Of a DNA stretch of 64,000 nucleotides, positions 23,906 through 32,610 are shown piece after piece. The position numbers and the translations under genes were made by a program. Numbering within the stretch: position 1 is the first letter of the stretch; every line of letters starts with the position of its first letter. The DNA is from a virus. Location of the stretch: IMG/VR virus record IMGVR_UViG_3300049216_000249, positions 1-64,000 of that record. One strand, written 5' to 3'. The notes beneath the pieces are model-generated. The model was not told where the DNA came from and made no database searches. It worked only from the letters and a program-made list of their open reading frames with translations.

Positions 23906-24364
23906 TTACTGAGCCTCAATCGTCACAGGCCGGTCCGGCGACTGCCGCGGCGGTTGGATCTCCGTCAGCCACCCGCAATGCTCCATCGTAATGGTGCGCT
24001 CATACCACTGGCCTGGGGGAAACCCCTTTGGGATAGTCAGGGTCAACATGTATTGGAAATGTCCCTTGCCGGGGACTGGGGTAAGCGGCGGGTTGTCGAT
24101 CGCCCGGAATTCCTTCACGGGACGGCCACGGTAATTGACGTTGCGCCAGAGATAGCGGGACACCTGTATCGGGCAACTCTTGCTTCGCTCTCCGGAAACC
24201 ACGAACGAAATCGTGTCATCGCCAGGGCTGACAATGGCGTCCGTCTCGTCCACAGACTCAATCACGACAGATGGCCCTGAATTGACCCAGACCATCGTTC
24301 CAACGCCGGCAAACAGTCCAACGGTGGCACTTGCTAGGGCTACCGCCCAAATGCGTATTTTCAT
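23906..24364 (-). CDS. Membrane-anchored periplasmic protein of the lysis region
   Basis: Encodes 152 residues from the ATG at 24364, which overlaps the stop of the previous gene. One N-terminal span (IWAVALASATVGLFAGVGTM) precedes a ~125-residue beta-rich exported domain with two Cys (KSCPIQ, EHCGWL) that could form a disulphide. The location invites a spanin-like role, but no coiled coil is seen. Superinfection exclusion is another possibility. Confidence 0.6.
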   Translation of the reverse strand: MKIRIWAVALASATVGLFAGVGTMVWVNSGPSVVIESVDETDAIVSPGDDTISFVVSGERSKSCPIQVSRYLWRNVNYRGRPVKEFRAIDNPPLTPVPGKGHFQYMLTLTIPKGFPPGQWYERTITMEHCGWLTEIQPPRQSPDRPVTIEAQ

Positions 24365-24696
24365 GGCTTCGGCCCTCCGAAGTGCACGAACCCGGTCGCC
24401 AGTCCGACCACCCAAGATGCCGCGGCTGCGGCTGCGGCTGTGAGCGCCGCGATCATTGTCGTTTTTCCAACGCCGGGTTGTTCCGATGCTGACCGCTCGC
24501 GACGGGTCCAGCGCAGATCGTCCCGCAGGTTGTTAACGGCATCTTGGTCTGACATATCAATACCGAGTAGCCGAAACGTGGATTCGACTGCCTTGGCTGC
24601 CGCCTTTTCCGCTACCCGCTCAAGCGATATCTCGCGTTGTTGCTCGTTGGCGCGCTCATGGCGACGCGCTCGCTCCGGGTCGAATTCGTCAGCCAT
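24361..24696 (-). CDS. Small phage protein with C-terminal membrane span (possible holin)
   Basis: Encodes 111 residues from the ATG at 24696, chosen because GGAG lies nine bases upstream; the TTG at 24711 is less likely. An acidic/basic helical N-terminus with TFRLLGIDMSDQDAVNNLRD leads to a hydrophobic Ala-rich segment (MIAALTAAAAAAASWVVGLA). The 'D-QDAVN-LR-D' helix followed by a C-terminal span recurs, from memory, in phage lysis regions. One span makes it a holin/antiholin or spanin candidate. Confidence 0.6.
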   Translation of the reverse strand: MADEFDPERARRHERANEQQREISLERVAEKAAAKAVESTFRLLGIDMSDQDAVNNLRDDLRWTRRERSASEQPGVGKTTMIAALTAAAAAAASWVVGLATGFVHFGGPKP

Positions 24697-24771
24697 CCAT
24701 CGGTTCTCCAATTCGGCGAGATTTTGGCGGGTTGGGCGGGTTGTGCGGCGGCCGGAATGGGTTGCGCAGGA

Positions 24772-26205
24772 TCACGCCCCGCCTTGCGCGGCCACCAGCA
24801 CCTTGCGCGTGGACATCCGGCAGAATTTCACGACACCGCTGACACCGCCCGATGCTGTCGTATCGCCGATGACGGAGAGGCGAAGCTGATAGCTGGCGGT
24901 TCCCGCCGGCGTGCGCGTCGTTGTCTGCGGTGTCTTCGTCAGACCGCTAAAGGCCGCCGGAAGAGGATACCCGGCAACATTATAGGCGGAGAGCGAGTAG
25001 TGGTCGAAAACCGTGGTCCCGTCTGAATCCTTCACGTGAATGCCAACACCGCGAATGTTCGATCCGCCTGTCACCGTCACGTTGACCATGCTCTCGATCA
25101 CATCGCCCGGGTTGATGTTTGACCCATTGGTGATGCTTTGGAGCAGGAATATTTCGCCGCTCGTGTTGGTCCCGGTGACGCCGGTAAGAGTCAGCACTGC
25201 GCACTGCCCGGCCACCGCATCCGCGATCAAAGACCACACAGCCGTGCCGCCCGTCGTCGTGCCGAGCGAGTTAGTCGCCGTCCAGCTTGTCGGCTGCACG
25301 CCGCTCATCACGCCGTTGGTGGTGGCCGCCACCGATCCCGTAAGCAGGCCATTGGCAGCCAGATTTCCGGTTGGGTGCGCGGTTGTGTAGGTATCAAGCG
25401 GATCGGCAAACGATGGGTCTACCGCCGGAAATATCTGGTTGATGATGGCCGCAACCGCCGATCCCCACAGATATGCCCCAGCCGGGCTGTTATGCAGTTT
25501 GTCCGCAATTGTGTTGACCGTGGCGGCATAGCCCGTCGTCGTGTCGATATACGACTTGCGCGCATCCGCCCAATAGACACCAGGAGTTTGCTTGGCAAAG
25601 GCGGCATACTGCGCGTTGATCTCGGCCGCCTGCTGCTGGTATGCCACCTCAGATGGCGTGCTTCCGGTGTTCCACGCCCCAGGGCCGCGCGGGAACACCG
25701 GGAGCAGGATCACCTTGGCACCAACCGCCTGAAACAGCGCGACCGCCGCCTGCATATTGGCCACGGTCTGCGCCACGGTGATAGCGGATAACGGGTCGTT
25801 TTCGCCCATGTCCAGCACGACCGCGCCATATCGTTTAGCCGCCAGCGCCGCCGGTATCCGGGCTAGGATTTGCGTGCTCGTCTGCCCGACGATGCCGCGG
25901 TTGTCCGTGATCTCCGAAACGATCCGGCCGCCGGTCAAAAACTGCACCCACGACATCAAGCCGTTCGAAGCGAATGCCAGAGATTGCGTGCCAGGAGTGG
26001 CAATGGCTACAGCATCACCGCAGCTAGAAACGCTGCCGAACGTGGCGAAGCAGATTAGGCTGTCCCCCATCGCCAACACCCGATTGTTGGGGCCGGAAAT
26101 GAGCGGGGTTCCGATGGCAGAGACGGGCACGCTGGGAACCGGGGGCGCCCCAGCGGCAACTGCCTGCCCGCACAGCAGCAGCCAAATTGCGAGAGATGCG
26201 CGCAT
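24772..26205 (-). CDS. Secreted SGNH/GDSL hydrolase, tail-associated
   Basis: Encodes 477 residues from the ATG at 26205. A Sec signal peptide (MRASLAIWLLLCGQAVAAGA) is followed by an SGNH hydrolase: Ser-49 in AMGDSL, Asn-136 in GENDP, Asp-234/His-237 in DKLHNSP. The last ~210 residues are a beta-rich carbohydrate-binding-like domain. SGNH esterases deacetylate polysaccharides, so this may trim host capsule or envelope sugar. It sits just after tail-fibre genes in the late unit. A signal peptide on a tail-module protein is unusual (see findings). Confidence 0.85.
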   Translation of the reverse strand: MRASLAIWLLLCGQAVAAGAPPVPSVPVSAIGTPLISGPNNRVLAMGDSLICFATFGSVSSCGDAVAIATPGTQSLAFASNGLMSWVQFLTGGRIVSEITDNRGIVGQTSTQILARIPAALAAKRYGAVVLDMGENDPLSAITVAQTVANMQAAVALFQAVGAKVILLPVFPRGPGAWNTGSTPSEVAYQQQAAEINAQYAAFAKQTPGVYWADARKSYIDTTTGYAATVNTIADKLHNSPAGAYLWGSAVAAIINQIFPAVDPSFADPLDTYTTAHPTGNLAANGLLTGSVAATTNGVMSGVQPTSWTATNSLGTTTGGTAVWSLIADAVAGQCAVLTLTGVTGTNTSGEIFLLQSITNGSNINPGDVIESMVNVTVTGGSNIRGVGIHVKDSDGTTVFDHYSLSAYNVAGYPLPAAFSGLTKTPQTTTRTPAGTASYQLRLSVIGDTTASGGVSGVVKFCRMSTRKVLVAAQGGA

Positions 26206-26207
26206 GG

Positions 26208-26699
26208 TCAGTTCCCTTCGAACACAAGCAACGTCCCGGCAGCCACGCATATCCCGTCCCACTCGTCCGTGCTGGTGCTGGCCGCGTCGTAGATCGGCGT
26301 CGAACCGCCCTGGTGCCCCGCAGCTGATGCGGCCTCCAGTGGGTAGCCCACCAGCCCGGTGACAGTCCCCGGCGCGACGACAGTGTTGCTGGTGGCGCTG
26401 TTCTGGCCGGGGGTTGTGGGCACGGTGCCACCGGTTCCGGCTGCCGAGAACGAGCTTGCAGTGCAGAACGATGTGTTGATGTTGAGGATCTGGATGCTTT
26501 TGCGGGTGGGGTTTAACAGCGACAGCAGCACGCTCTGTCCGGCGGGCATGGCAATGGCTTTAGGTGGGACGGATTGGGGGGTGCGGACGCCGATGGGGTT
26601 TGGCACCGGGGTATTCCCGATGATGCTGGGCGCCTGAGCGTGGGCCGACCCGATCAACGCGGCAAATAATATCGCAAATAGGACGCTTTTGAATCGCAT
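26208..26699 (-). CDS. Secreted tail-module protein, unknown
   Basis: Encodes 163 residues from the ATG at 26699; the longer frame to 26759 overlaps the upstream gene. A signal peptide (FKSVLFAILFAALIGSAHA) precedes a beta-rich mature part with AGQSVLLSLLNPTRKSIQIL and a Gly/Ser/Thr-rich middle. Second of three consecutive genes with export signals between the tail fibres and the lysis group. Function unknown; a receptor-binding or cell-surface accessory is plausible. Confidence 0.65.
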   Translation of the reverse strand: MRFKSVLFAILFAALIGSAHAQAPSIIGNTPVPNPIGVRTPQSVPPKAIAMPAGQSVLLSLLNPTRKSIQILNINTSFCTASSFSAAGTGGTVPTTPGQNSATSNTVVAPGTVTGLVGYPLEAASAAGHQGGSTPIYDAASTSTDEWDGICVAAGTLLVFEGN

Positions 26700-26713
26700 G
26701 GTGCTCGCGTCCT

Positions 26714-27715
26714 TTATCGGGCCGTGGTGACTATGGTCGTCGCCCCAGATGCCACGCACCGGACGACGTTCGTTGGGGTGTCCACCGTGCCGATAGCGGG
26801 CCAGATGAGATAATAACCCGGAGCCGCCGTGTATCCCGCCGCGTTGATAACCGGCAGAGTGCCATCACCGCGGCACGTGATGGTTTGATCCGGCGACATG
26901 ATCGAGATCGCGACATAGTTGCCCGGCGGGTAAACCCCGACCGGGGCATTCGTTATTGACGTGGTGAGTGGGGATATGGCCGCGCGGTTGACCAGGGTTG
27001 ACGCCGAGACCTTGGTGTTGGCGTCCAGCGTCGCTGGGCCGGACGGCTGGCCAAGAGATGACGATTGGATGGCGCCGACGATCCGACTATCGTTGCCGGC
27101 CGCGATCGTCCCGCTGGCTGTGCCTACCGACAATCGAACAGTCGCCAGCGTCCCCGACGTGATGTTGCTGGCATTGGTCGGATCGACGTAGCCGGCCAGA
27201 GCGGAAATCGCAGGCAACCGAACCGCGGCGACCGTGCCGCTGGTCAGGTTGGAAGCGTTTCGGGCTGTGGTGGCTTCAGTGTTGATCGCGCCATAGACCG
27301 CGCCCGCGTCCGGCACCGTCCCGGTCGTTGTGCCCACGTTCAGAACCGCCGCACCGCCGAGCCCGAGGTTCACTCGCGCCGTCGCTGTGCTGATCACGTC
27401 GGAGAGGTTGTTGGACGCCACCAGCGCGCCCAGCGTGCCAGCCGCGGGGAGGTTGGCCAAGGGGACCTTGGATGTGGAGTCTAGGGGGGCCAAGCCATTC
27501 GCCGCCCCCTTTTGCGCGGCCAACGCAGCCAGCGCGTCGCCACCGGCAACCGGGCACGGAGAGCCGTTCGCCACGGTCCCCTTGACGGTGCCAATGATGA
27601 CACGGCCGGACGGGATTACCGTACCGGATGGGCATGTCGCGGTCTGAGCCTTGGCAAAGCCGCCCATCGAAAGCCCAAGCGCCATCGCTGCCATAAGCAG
27701 GTTATTCACGCGCAT
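26714..27715 (-). CDS. Tail-fibre-like protein with signal peptide
   Basis: Encodes 333 residues. The N-terminus MRVNNLLMAAMALGLSMGGF followed by AKAQ looks like a cleavable signal peptide. The body is a phage fibre type: LAPLDSTSKVPLANLPA, repeated NASNLTSGTVAAVRLPA / NASNITSGTLATVRLSV units and a compact C-terminal head. Fibre shafts of this kind are common in virions, but normally are not exported. It is 28 bases downstream of a structural gene in the late unit. Confidence 0.75.
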   Translation of the reverse strand: MRVNNLLMAAMALGLSMGGFAKAQTATCPSGTVIPSGRVIIGTVKGTVANGSPCPVAGGDALAALAAQKGAANGLAPLDSTSKVPLANLPAAGTLGALVASNNLSDVISTATARVNLGLGGAAVLNVGTTTGTVPDAGAVYGAINTEATTARNASNLTSGTVAAVRLPAISALAGYVDPTNASNITSGTLATVRLSVGTASGTIAAGNDSRIVGAIQSSSLGQPSGPATLDANTKVSASTLVNRAAISPLTTSITNAPVGVYPPGNYVAISIMSPDQTITCRGDGTLPVINAAGYTAAPGYYLIWPAIGTVDTPTNVVRCVASGATTIVTTAR

Positions 27716-27743
27716 AGATGTCTCCGCTTTGTGGGTGCGGGCG

Positions 27744-28463
27744 CTAGGCCGCGGTTGGCGTAAAGGTGCCGGACCAAGTGATGGGCGTGCCCGCCAAGCC
27801 GGTTCCGGTCAGGATGATACCCAACGGCCCAACCGTCGGAACCAGGTTGCATCCAACCATCGTGGGGTCCTGGGCATTGATCGTGGCCAGCGGATCTCCG
27901 ACGAATGCCGGTGCACCGCTGCCAAGGCCCTGGACTGTCGCTGACACGTTCCAGACGATCGGTGCACCCGTAGCGATGTTGCGCGCCATCACCGTGCCCT
28001 GAAGCTGTAGGGCGGTGCTGTTGAGAATCATGCTCCCGAAAGTGCCCAGCACGATCGGCGTGGCGTCAGGCGTGACAATGCCGGAAAACTGGACTGCCAT
28101 TTGGACCTCTCCAAGCTCCGGCGCGGCGGTTATGACCGGGATGGTGATGACCTGGCGGATTGTCTCGTTTGCCGACGTGTTGATAATCAGGGCCAACGTC
28201 CCGGATATGCCGACTGTGCCGCCCGAAAGGCCGACTGAAACGGTTGAGCCAAAGATGCCGGACTGGTTGACCGTAATGCCTTCACTGCGCACCAGCAGGC
28301 CGGTGATGGCGGCCGATCCGATCACCTGGCTGAAATCGACCGTGCAGAGGACGGTGTCCTCCGGGTCTTTCGCGGGCCACGATGGGGGAACAAGGATATC
28401 CGTGTTTCCGTGAATAATGACCGGCCGCGACGGCAAGACAATCAGGCGGGAGATCGGGGCCAT
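27744..28463 (-). CDS. Beta-rich virion protein, unknown
   Basis: Encodes 239 residues of almost continuous beta-strand pattern (SVGLSGGTVGISGTLALIIN, then VQMAVQFSGIVTPDA). It has two Cys and no membrane segment or signal. Ends in TGTGLAGTPITWSGTFTPTAA. Probably an Ig-like or jelly-roll accessory of the tail tip; no family recognised. Confidence 0.6.
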   Translation of the reverse strand: MAPISRLIVLPSRPVIIHGNTDILVPPSWPAKDPEDTVLCTVDFSQVIGSAAITGLLVRSEGITVNQSGIFGSTVSVGLSGGTVGISGTLALIINTSANETIRQVITIPVITAAPELGEVQMAVQFSGIVTPDATPIVLGTFGSMILNSTALQLQGTVMARNIATGAPIVWNVSATVQGLGSGAPAFVGDPLATINAQDPTMVGCNLVPTVGPLGIILTGTGLAGTPITWSGTFTPTAA

Positions 28464-28477
28464 GGGCGACGGGCCTC

Positions 28478-28702
28478 CTAGGTCGTGGTGTGCGTGACGA
28501 CGCCGTTAACGACGGTCCAGTGATCCTGGCGAATGTCCGTCAGATGCAGCGCCCAAATATCCTCTGTTACCTCAATAAAATCTGAGGGGATGCTTTCAGA
28601 TTCCGGGGGTAGAGATGGATAGGGAATAGTGTCCGTGTCATACCACGCGGCCACTACTTGCGGAGATGTCGCGGTGGGGTCAAATTTCGCAAATTTCGGC
28701 AT
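28478..28702 (-). CDS. Tail-fibre assembly chaperone-like protein
   Basis: Encodes 74 residues from the ATG at 28702, directly after the tail-fibre gene. It has the short Trp-containing pattern of fibre-assembly proteins (MPKFAKFDPTATSPQVVAAW..., WTVVNGVVT near the end) and the expected position. The longer frame starting at 28828 is the shadow of the fibre gene. Confidence 0.6.
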   Translation of the reverse strand: MPKFAKFDPTATSPQVVAAWYDTDTIPYPSLPPESESIPSDFIEVTEDIWALHLTDIRQDHWTVVNGVVTHTTT

Positions 28703-28703
28703 G

Positions 28704-29783
28704 CTAATATCCCATTGCTTTCCAATAGACATTGTATCCGGCGCCCCCGCCCGTATCCGTGCATCGCGCCTGAAACCCGTTGACGTCCACCAATTGAGAA
28801 CCCAGATTGTGGGCGTCAGGCGCCCCAACGCCCCACCATACTTCGACGCTAACAGCGGTGTGCGGGAATGAAGTCACGTAGCTGTACCCGTGAGTTGCAC
28901 CGTCCGCAGGGATCGTAAACGTCCCGTATTGGATTATAAACGAGTAGCCGGTGTTGGACCCCGCTGGAAAAGCCTGTATGCCATTGCCTCCAATCGAGTT
29001 AAAGAACTGATTAATACTTACCGCTTGGTTTCCCGTTGTTCCGTTTGCTAAGTTCAAAGTGCCAAGTGAGCTAGACGTTGAATTTAGTATGACGACAGGG
29101 TTGCCAGCTAGGCCTAATTGGCCGCCTGTGCGCTGAACAACCAGATCCGTTATTACGTCGCTAACAGCCGTTATCTGGTTATTAACAGTAAGCGAGCCGC
29201 TAAGTGCGCCTCCTGTTAAATTCAAATAGTTTGAACCCACCCATGTTTCGGTGGCGACGTTAAACGGGGCATTAGCATCAATGGCGACGGTGAGCTTACC
29301 GGTTGTGCCATTCCATCCCTCATAGATCTTGTTGGTTCCTTGGCCCGAAGCTCCGCCCTGCTGGACCGGCGTGAAGCCAGATGAGGCGGCAGTGAGTCGA
29401 CCATCTAATCCAACGGTAAGCGAGGTGTTAGTATAGGATCCGGAGGTGACACCAGTGTTGGTGAGGCCAAGCGCAGCGGCGCTTCCTGCAGTCCACAGAT
29501 TTGCTGCGATATCCCCGGCCTGCCATGTTTCTGCTGTCGTTCCCTCTTGCGCGCGGACGATCGTGCATACATCGCCGGACCGCGCCGTCACCTGGACAAT
29601 TTCATTGGTCAGTTGCGTCGCCGCATCAACGAACGTCAGCAGGAAGTACTGGCCTGCGGCCGGGTTGGGAAATTCGGCCCCTGTTCCTGCTGCAAGAGTG
29701 CACGATGTCGCAGATGCCGTGATAGCACCAGCAAGTGTTGTCGACGCGTTGTTCGCGAAAAGGATCGGAGAGGAAGAGGACAT
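28704..29783 (-). CDS. Tail fibre protein
   Basis: Encodes 359 residues. The N-terminal ~110 residues (NNASTTLAGAITASATSCTL, EIVQVTARSGDVCTIVRAQE) match the virion-attachment domain of many phage fibres. The middle shaft is rich in Gly, Asn, Ser and Thr. The C-terminal ~90 residues (YGTFTIPADGATHGYSYVTS, FPHTAVSVEVW) resemble gp53-type fibre tips that bind receptors. Follows the baseplate genes. Its A+T content in the shaft is visibly higher than in neighbours, suggesting horizontal exchange. Confidence 0.85.
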   Translation of the reverse strand: MSSSSPILFANNASTTLAGAITASATSCTLAAGTGAEFPNPAAGQYFLLTFVDAATQLTNEIVQVTARSGDVCTIVRAQEGTTAETWQAGDIAANLWTAGSAAALGLTNTGVTSGSYTNTSLTVGLDGRLTAASSGFTPVQQGGASGQGTNKIYEGWNGTTGKLTVAIDANAPFNVATETWVGSNYLNLTGGALSGSLTVNNQITAVSDVITDLVVQRTGGQLGLAGNPVVILNSTSSSLGTLNLANGTTGNQAVSINQFFNSIGGNGIQAFPAGSNTGYSFIIQYGTFTIPADGATHGYSYVTSFPHTAVSVEVWWGVGAPDAHNLGSQLVDVNGFQARCTDTGGGAGYNVYWKAMGY

Positions 29784-29812
29784 GTGATTTCCTAATCGGC
29801 GGCCGGCGTGGC

Positions 29813-30463
29813 TCAGGAGGTCAGGTTCACCACGTAGGTGTATTGGAATGGTGTCTCGACCGCGCCAGCAGCAATAGCGGCCTTTAGGATGGCCGCTGCT
29901 GCCACAGTGCTGGTCGTTGTCTTGATGGTGATGGTGTAGACACCAGCGACTACAACGATGCTGACATCTGACGTATCGGCCACGCTGACGTCAGTGCCAT
30001 TGGTACCCAGCAGGAACCGCATGATCCGGCGCTTCAGCCAACGGACACAGAACTGCTTCCCGTCGCCCAGGTAAAGGTGCCATGTCATCACCCTCTTATA
30101 GTAATCGTCGTTCAGCGTGACATAGGAAGTCGGCGCGATTGTCTTTCTGGCATTGAAGGGAAGCGTGTTCAGCATCCACGTGTTGAACGGTCCGATAGTG
30201 CGGGCTGCTGATAGCGGGATGCTTGGCCGGGCAATATTGTAAACACCCTGACCAACCCAATCCAGCAGCAGACCCGCGATCATCACCCCGGTATAGACCG
30301 GCAAATTGATAGCATTGAACCAGTCGATATATTGCTGCGTCATGATGTTGAACGCGGCAAAAAATGCCTGGATATCGTCGTCGTCGGAATACTGAAAGTA
30401 CGGATAGGCTGGTATCGTTTTCTGCGGCGATAGAGGGGCTGCCAGGGGAAGCGTCACGGGCAT
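29813..30463 (-). CDS. Baseplate-peripheral tail protein (DUF2612-like)
   Basis: Encodes 216 residues. The N-terminal half (DDDIQAFFAAFNIMTQQYID, GLLLDWVGQGVYNIARPSIP) resembles the DUF2612/tail-protein-I-type proteins that link the baseplate wedge to the fibre. Encoded right after baseplate J, which supports this. The C-terminus is a Thr/Val-rich beta segment. Confidence 0.65.
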   Translation of the reverse strand: MPVTLPLAAPLSPQKTIPAYPYFQYSDDDDIQAFFAAFNIMTQQYIDWFNAINLPVYTGVMIAGLLLDWVGQGVYNIARPSIPLSAARTIGPFNTWMLNTLPFNARKTIAPTSYVTLNDDYYKRVMTWHLYLGDGKQFCVRWLKRRIMRFLLGTNGTDVSVADTSDVSIVVVAGVYTITIKTTTSTVAAAAILKAAIAAGAVETPFQYTYVVNLTS

Positions 30464-30469
30464 ATCGGG

Positions 30470-31891
30470 TTACCCCTGACTGACGATGGCGGCTGTGGGT
30501 GCCGCGGTGAAATAGCCCTCCGGATCTCCGGCGATGATCCCTGTGCCGGTTGATGGAGCCACGCCGATGCCATCGATCGAGACGGTGAACACCATCCGGG
30601 TCAGCAACTGTGTGGGAAGGATCGAAGCCACGGCCATCTGGAAGGTCGCCTGCAACTCAAACAGGTTCATCGGCTGACCGGCCGACAAGCTGTTCACGTA
30701 ATTCACCAGGGCCTGCGCGCCCAGCACATTCACAGCGGCGCCAGACACAAAGTTCACCGCCGAGGTGTTCCAGGTCAGCGATATGACGACTACCTGGGCA
30801 GGCGGTCGCACAAAGGGGATCACATATGTGTCCGGCGGCTCGCTGATGGTGACGCTGACGTTGCGCAGGTTCGGGGTCACAATGCCACCGCTGATATAGG
30901 CGCCATATCCGGTCGTATTGACCCCGATGCTGAAAGTGGTGGGGGTCAATACGGTCACGGTCAGCGGCGTGTTGTTCACGGCCGTCATGCCTACCACGCT
31001 GGCTATATTGATCACCTGTCCAGTGGCGAATTCGTGCTTGAGCGTCGTGGTCACAACGCCAGGGCTGGCCTGGGTGATCCCTTCGACCGCCAGCACCGAT
31101 CCTTTTAGCGTCGAAATATCGCCGACAGACGAATAGATGGCATTTGCAATTTCATAAATATCGCCGCCACCGACGATGACTTCCCAGCCGCCGCCCGTGA
31201 GTTGTCGGATGCTGATCAGCCGCGGCTGTACCCCGGATATGGCAAGAAGTTGCTTGCGCAGGTAGGACGGCATCGAAAGAGCAGGGGCCTTCTGCGCCCC
31301 CAGCACCTGAGCCCGATAATCCGTCTCAGTTTGCGCTCCGGTGCTCGCAATTCCCGCCAGCGGGTTCGTCACGGCCAAGGAGATACCAGTCGGCACCGAG
31401 GTCACAATCTGCGTCACTGTGCCAGCGGGGACAGGCCAAGAGCCCGCCACCGTGGCCACGGTGGACAGGGTAGCGCTGACCCCGCTGCTGGCGATAATGC
31501 CGCCGTCCTGTACCGTGTATTGATAGGTGCCGTCGCCAACCGTGAACCCAGGCGCGATCACGAAGCCGGGCGGCCCGGTGAACTGGACGTCGACTTCGGT
31601 GTTGGTGTCCAAGCCAATCGGGATGCCAAGCGTCCCGCCAAGCATCTGCAGGATGTAAGCATTCGCGCCATTGGGCGTGATCGAGTTGACCAAATCCACC
31701 CTGGCCTGGTCACATAGTACCACCGCAGCCGTACCGGTGCTGGCCAGATCCTCGATCAGCGACGCGGGCAGGTTGGCTGTGAGCCCCGGCGACATGCCGA
31801 CTGCAAGGGCAACCAACTGCGCGCGGAGGTCCGCCGGCGCCTGGGGCTGAAGGCCTGCGGCCGTCATGACCGTCGGCAGCGACCCGCTCAT
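30470..31891 (-). CDS. Baseplate wedge protein J
   Basis: Encodes 473 residues. GpJ features: VALAVGMSPGLTANLPASLI, SIEDLASTGTAAVVLCDQAR-like N-terminal helices, and the core with GAQTETDYRAQVLGAQKAPA and SMPSYLRKQLLAISGVQPRL. Residues ~268-335 contain an inserted beta-domain (GVVTTTLKHEFATGQVINIA ... TTFSIGV) that is related to those in the sheath and in the capsid-region protein at 44172. J forms the wedges of contractile-tail baseplates. Overlaps the upstream gene by four bases. Confidence 0.85.
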   Translation of the reverse strand: MSGSLPTVMTAAGLQPQAPADLRAQLVALAVGMSPGLTANLPASLIEDLASTGTAAVVLCDQARVDLVNSITPNGANAYILQMLGGTLGIPIGLDTNTEVDVQFTGPPGFVIAPGFTVGDGTYQYTVQDGGIIASSGVSATLSTVATVAGSWPVPAGTVTQIVTSVPTGISLAVTNPLAGIASTGAQTETDYRAQVLGAQKAPALSMPSYLRKQLLAISGVQPRLISIRQLTGGGWEVIVGGGDIYEIANAIYSSVGDISTLKGSVLAVEGITQASPGVVTTTLKHEFATGQVINIASVVGMTAVNNTPLTVTVLTPTTFSIGVNTTGYGAYISGGIVTPNLRNVSVTISEPPDTYVIPFVRPPAQVVVISLTWNTSAVNFVSGAAVNVLGAQALVNYVNSLSAGQPMNLFELQATFQMAVASILPTQLLTRMVFTVSIDGIGVAPSTGTGIIAGDPEGYFTAAPTAAIVSQG

Positions 31892-32247
31892 GCGTAGTAG
31901 GACACATCCAGGGTCGCGGTGGCGGCCTGCTGGATGAATTCAATGGCGGCCAGCGGCCCGGAATAGGTAGTGGTTCCACCCATCGCGATCGGCATGCCAA
32001 CGGTGGCCGTCGGTGCCACGCCATCATCGCGATAGCGCACGGCCGCGCCCTCGACAGTAATCACGGCATAGGTTGCCCCAGCCGGGGGCGTCAGGTGGGT
32101 CGCTGCGGTCAACACGGTGATCTGCTGATAGCCAAGCGGGCTCGGGACATAAGGGCTTCCAGGCGCGCCCTGACCGCCGTTTGGATTGGGTGCGATCCAG
32201 ACCGGGATTGCCGAGGCCGGGTTGCTTTGGCTGTTTGGGTAGGCCAT
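31888..32247 (-). CDS. Small baseplate/tail protein, unknown
   Basis: Encodes 119 residues, beta-rich, with a Pro/Gly/Asn-rich N-terminal third and the segment YAVITVEGAAVRYRDDGVAP. It is placed between the W/gp25-like gene and baseplate J and overlaps J by four bases. A jelly-roll or plug role in the baseplate is plausible; no family named. Confidence 0.6.
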   Translation of the reverse strand: MAYPNSQSNPASAIPVWIAPNPNGGQGAPGSPYVPSPLGYQQITVLTAATHLTPPAGATYAVITVEGAAVRYRDDGVAPTATVGMPIAMGGTTTYSGPLAAIEFIQQAATATLDVSYYA

Positions 32248-32259
32248 GCGGATTTGCTC

Positions 32260-32607
32260 CTATGTCGGGACCGGGACCGAGATCGTTGCGCCTGACGTCG
32301 TGGTAACGTCGATGTCGTAGGTTGGCACGGGGCTGGCGGATGTTCTGGTGACGGTCAGGGCCGCGAAATACTGGGCGAATTGCTGCTGGGTGCGGGACAG
32401 ATACAGGTCAGGAGGCACCTGCATCTGCACTGCTTGCAGATACGGCACCCCGTAGTTCGCGAAGAAAGGCGACTCACCCGGCGATAGTTGAAGAACCTGC
32501 GTGAGGGTCGTGAGCATGACGCCATCGTCTGATCCACCGGCGTCCGTCTCGACCATAATCCAGGTCTTGGTGCCGTCCTCGGCTGTTTCCCGCCCATAGG
32601 TGCGCAT
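32260..32607 (-). CDS. Baseplate W/gp25-like protein
   Basis: Encodes 115 residues. The middle (VMLTTLTQVLQLSPGESPFF, then ANYGVPYLQAVQ) fits the size and gene order of gp25/W-type sheath-initiator proteins, which sit between the spike (V) and J genes. The sequence similarity is limited, so the assignment is mostly positional. Confidence 0.6.
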   Translation of the reverse strand: MRTYGRETAEDGTKTWIMVETDAGGSDDGVMLTTLTQVLQLSPGESPFFANYGVPYLQAVQMQVPPDLYLSRTQQQFAQYFAALTVTRTSASPVPTYDIDVTTTSGATISVPVPT

Positions 32608-32610
32608 TGA

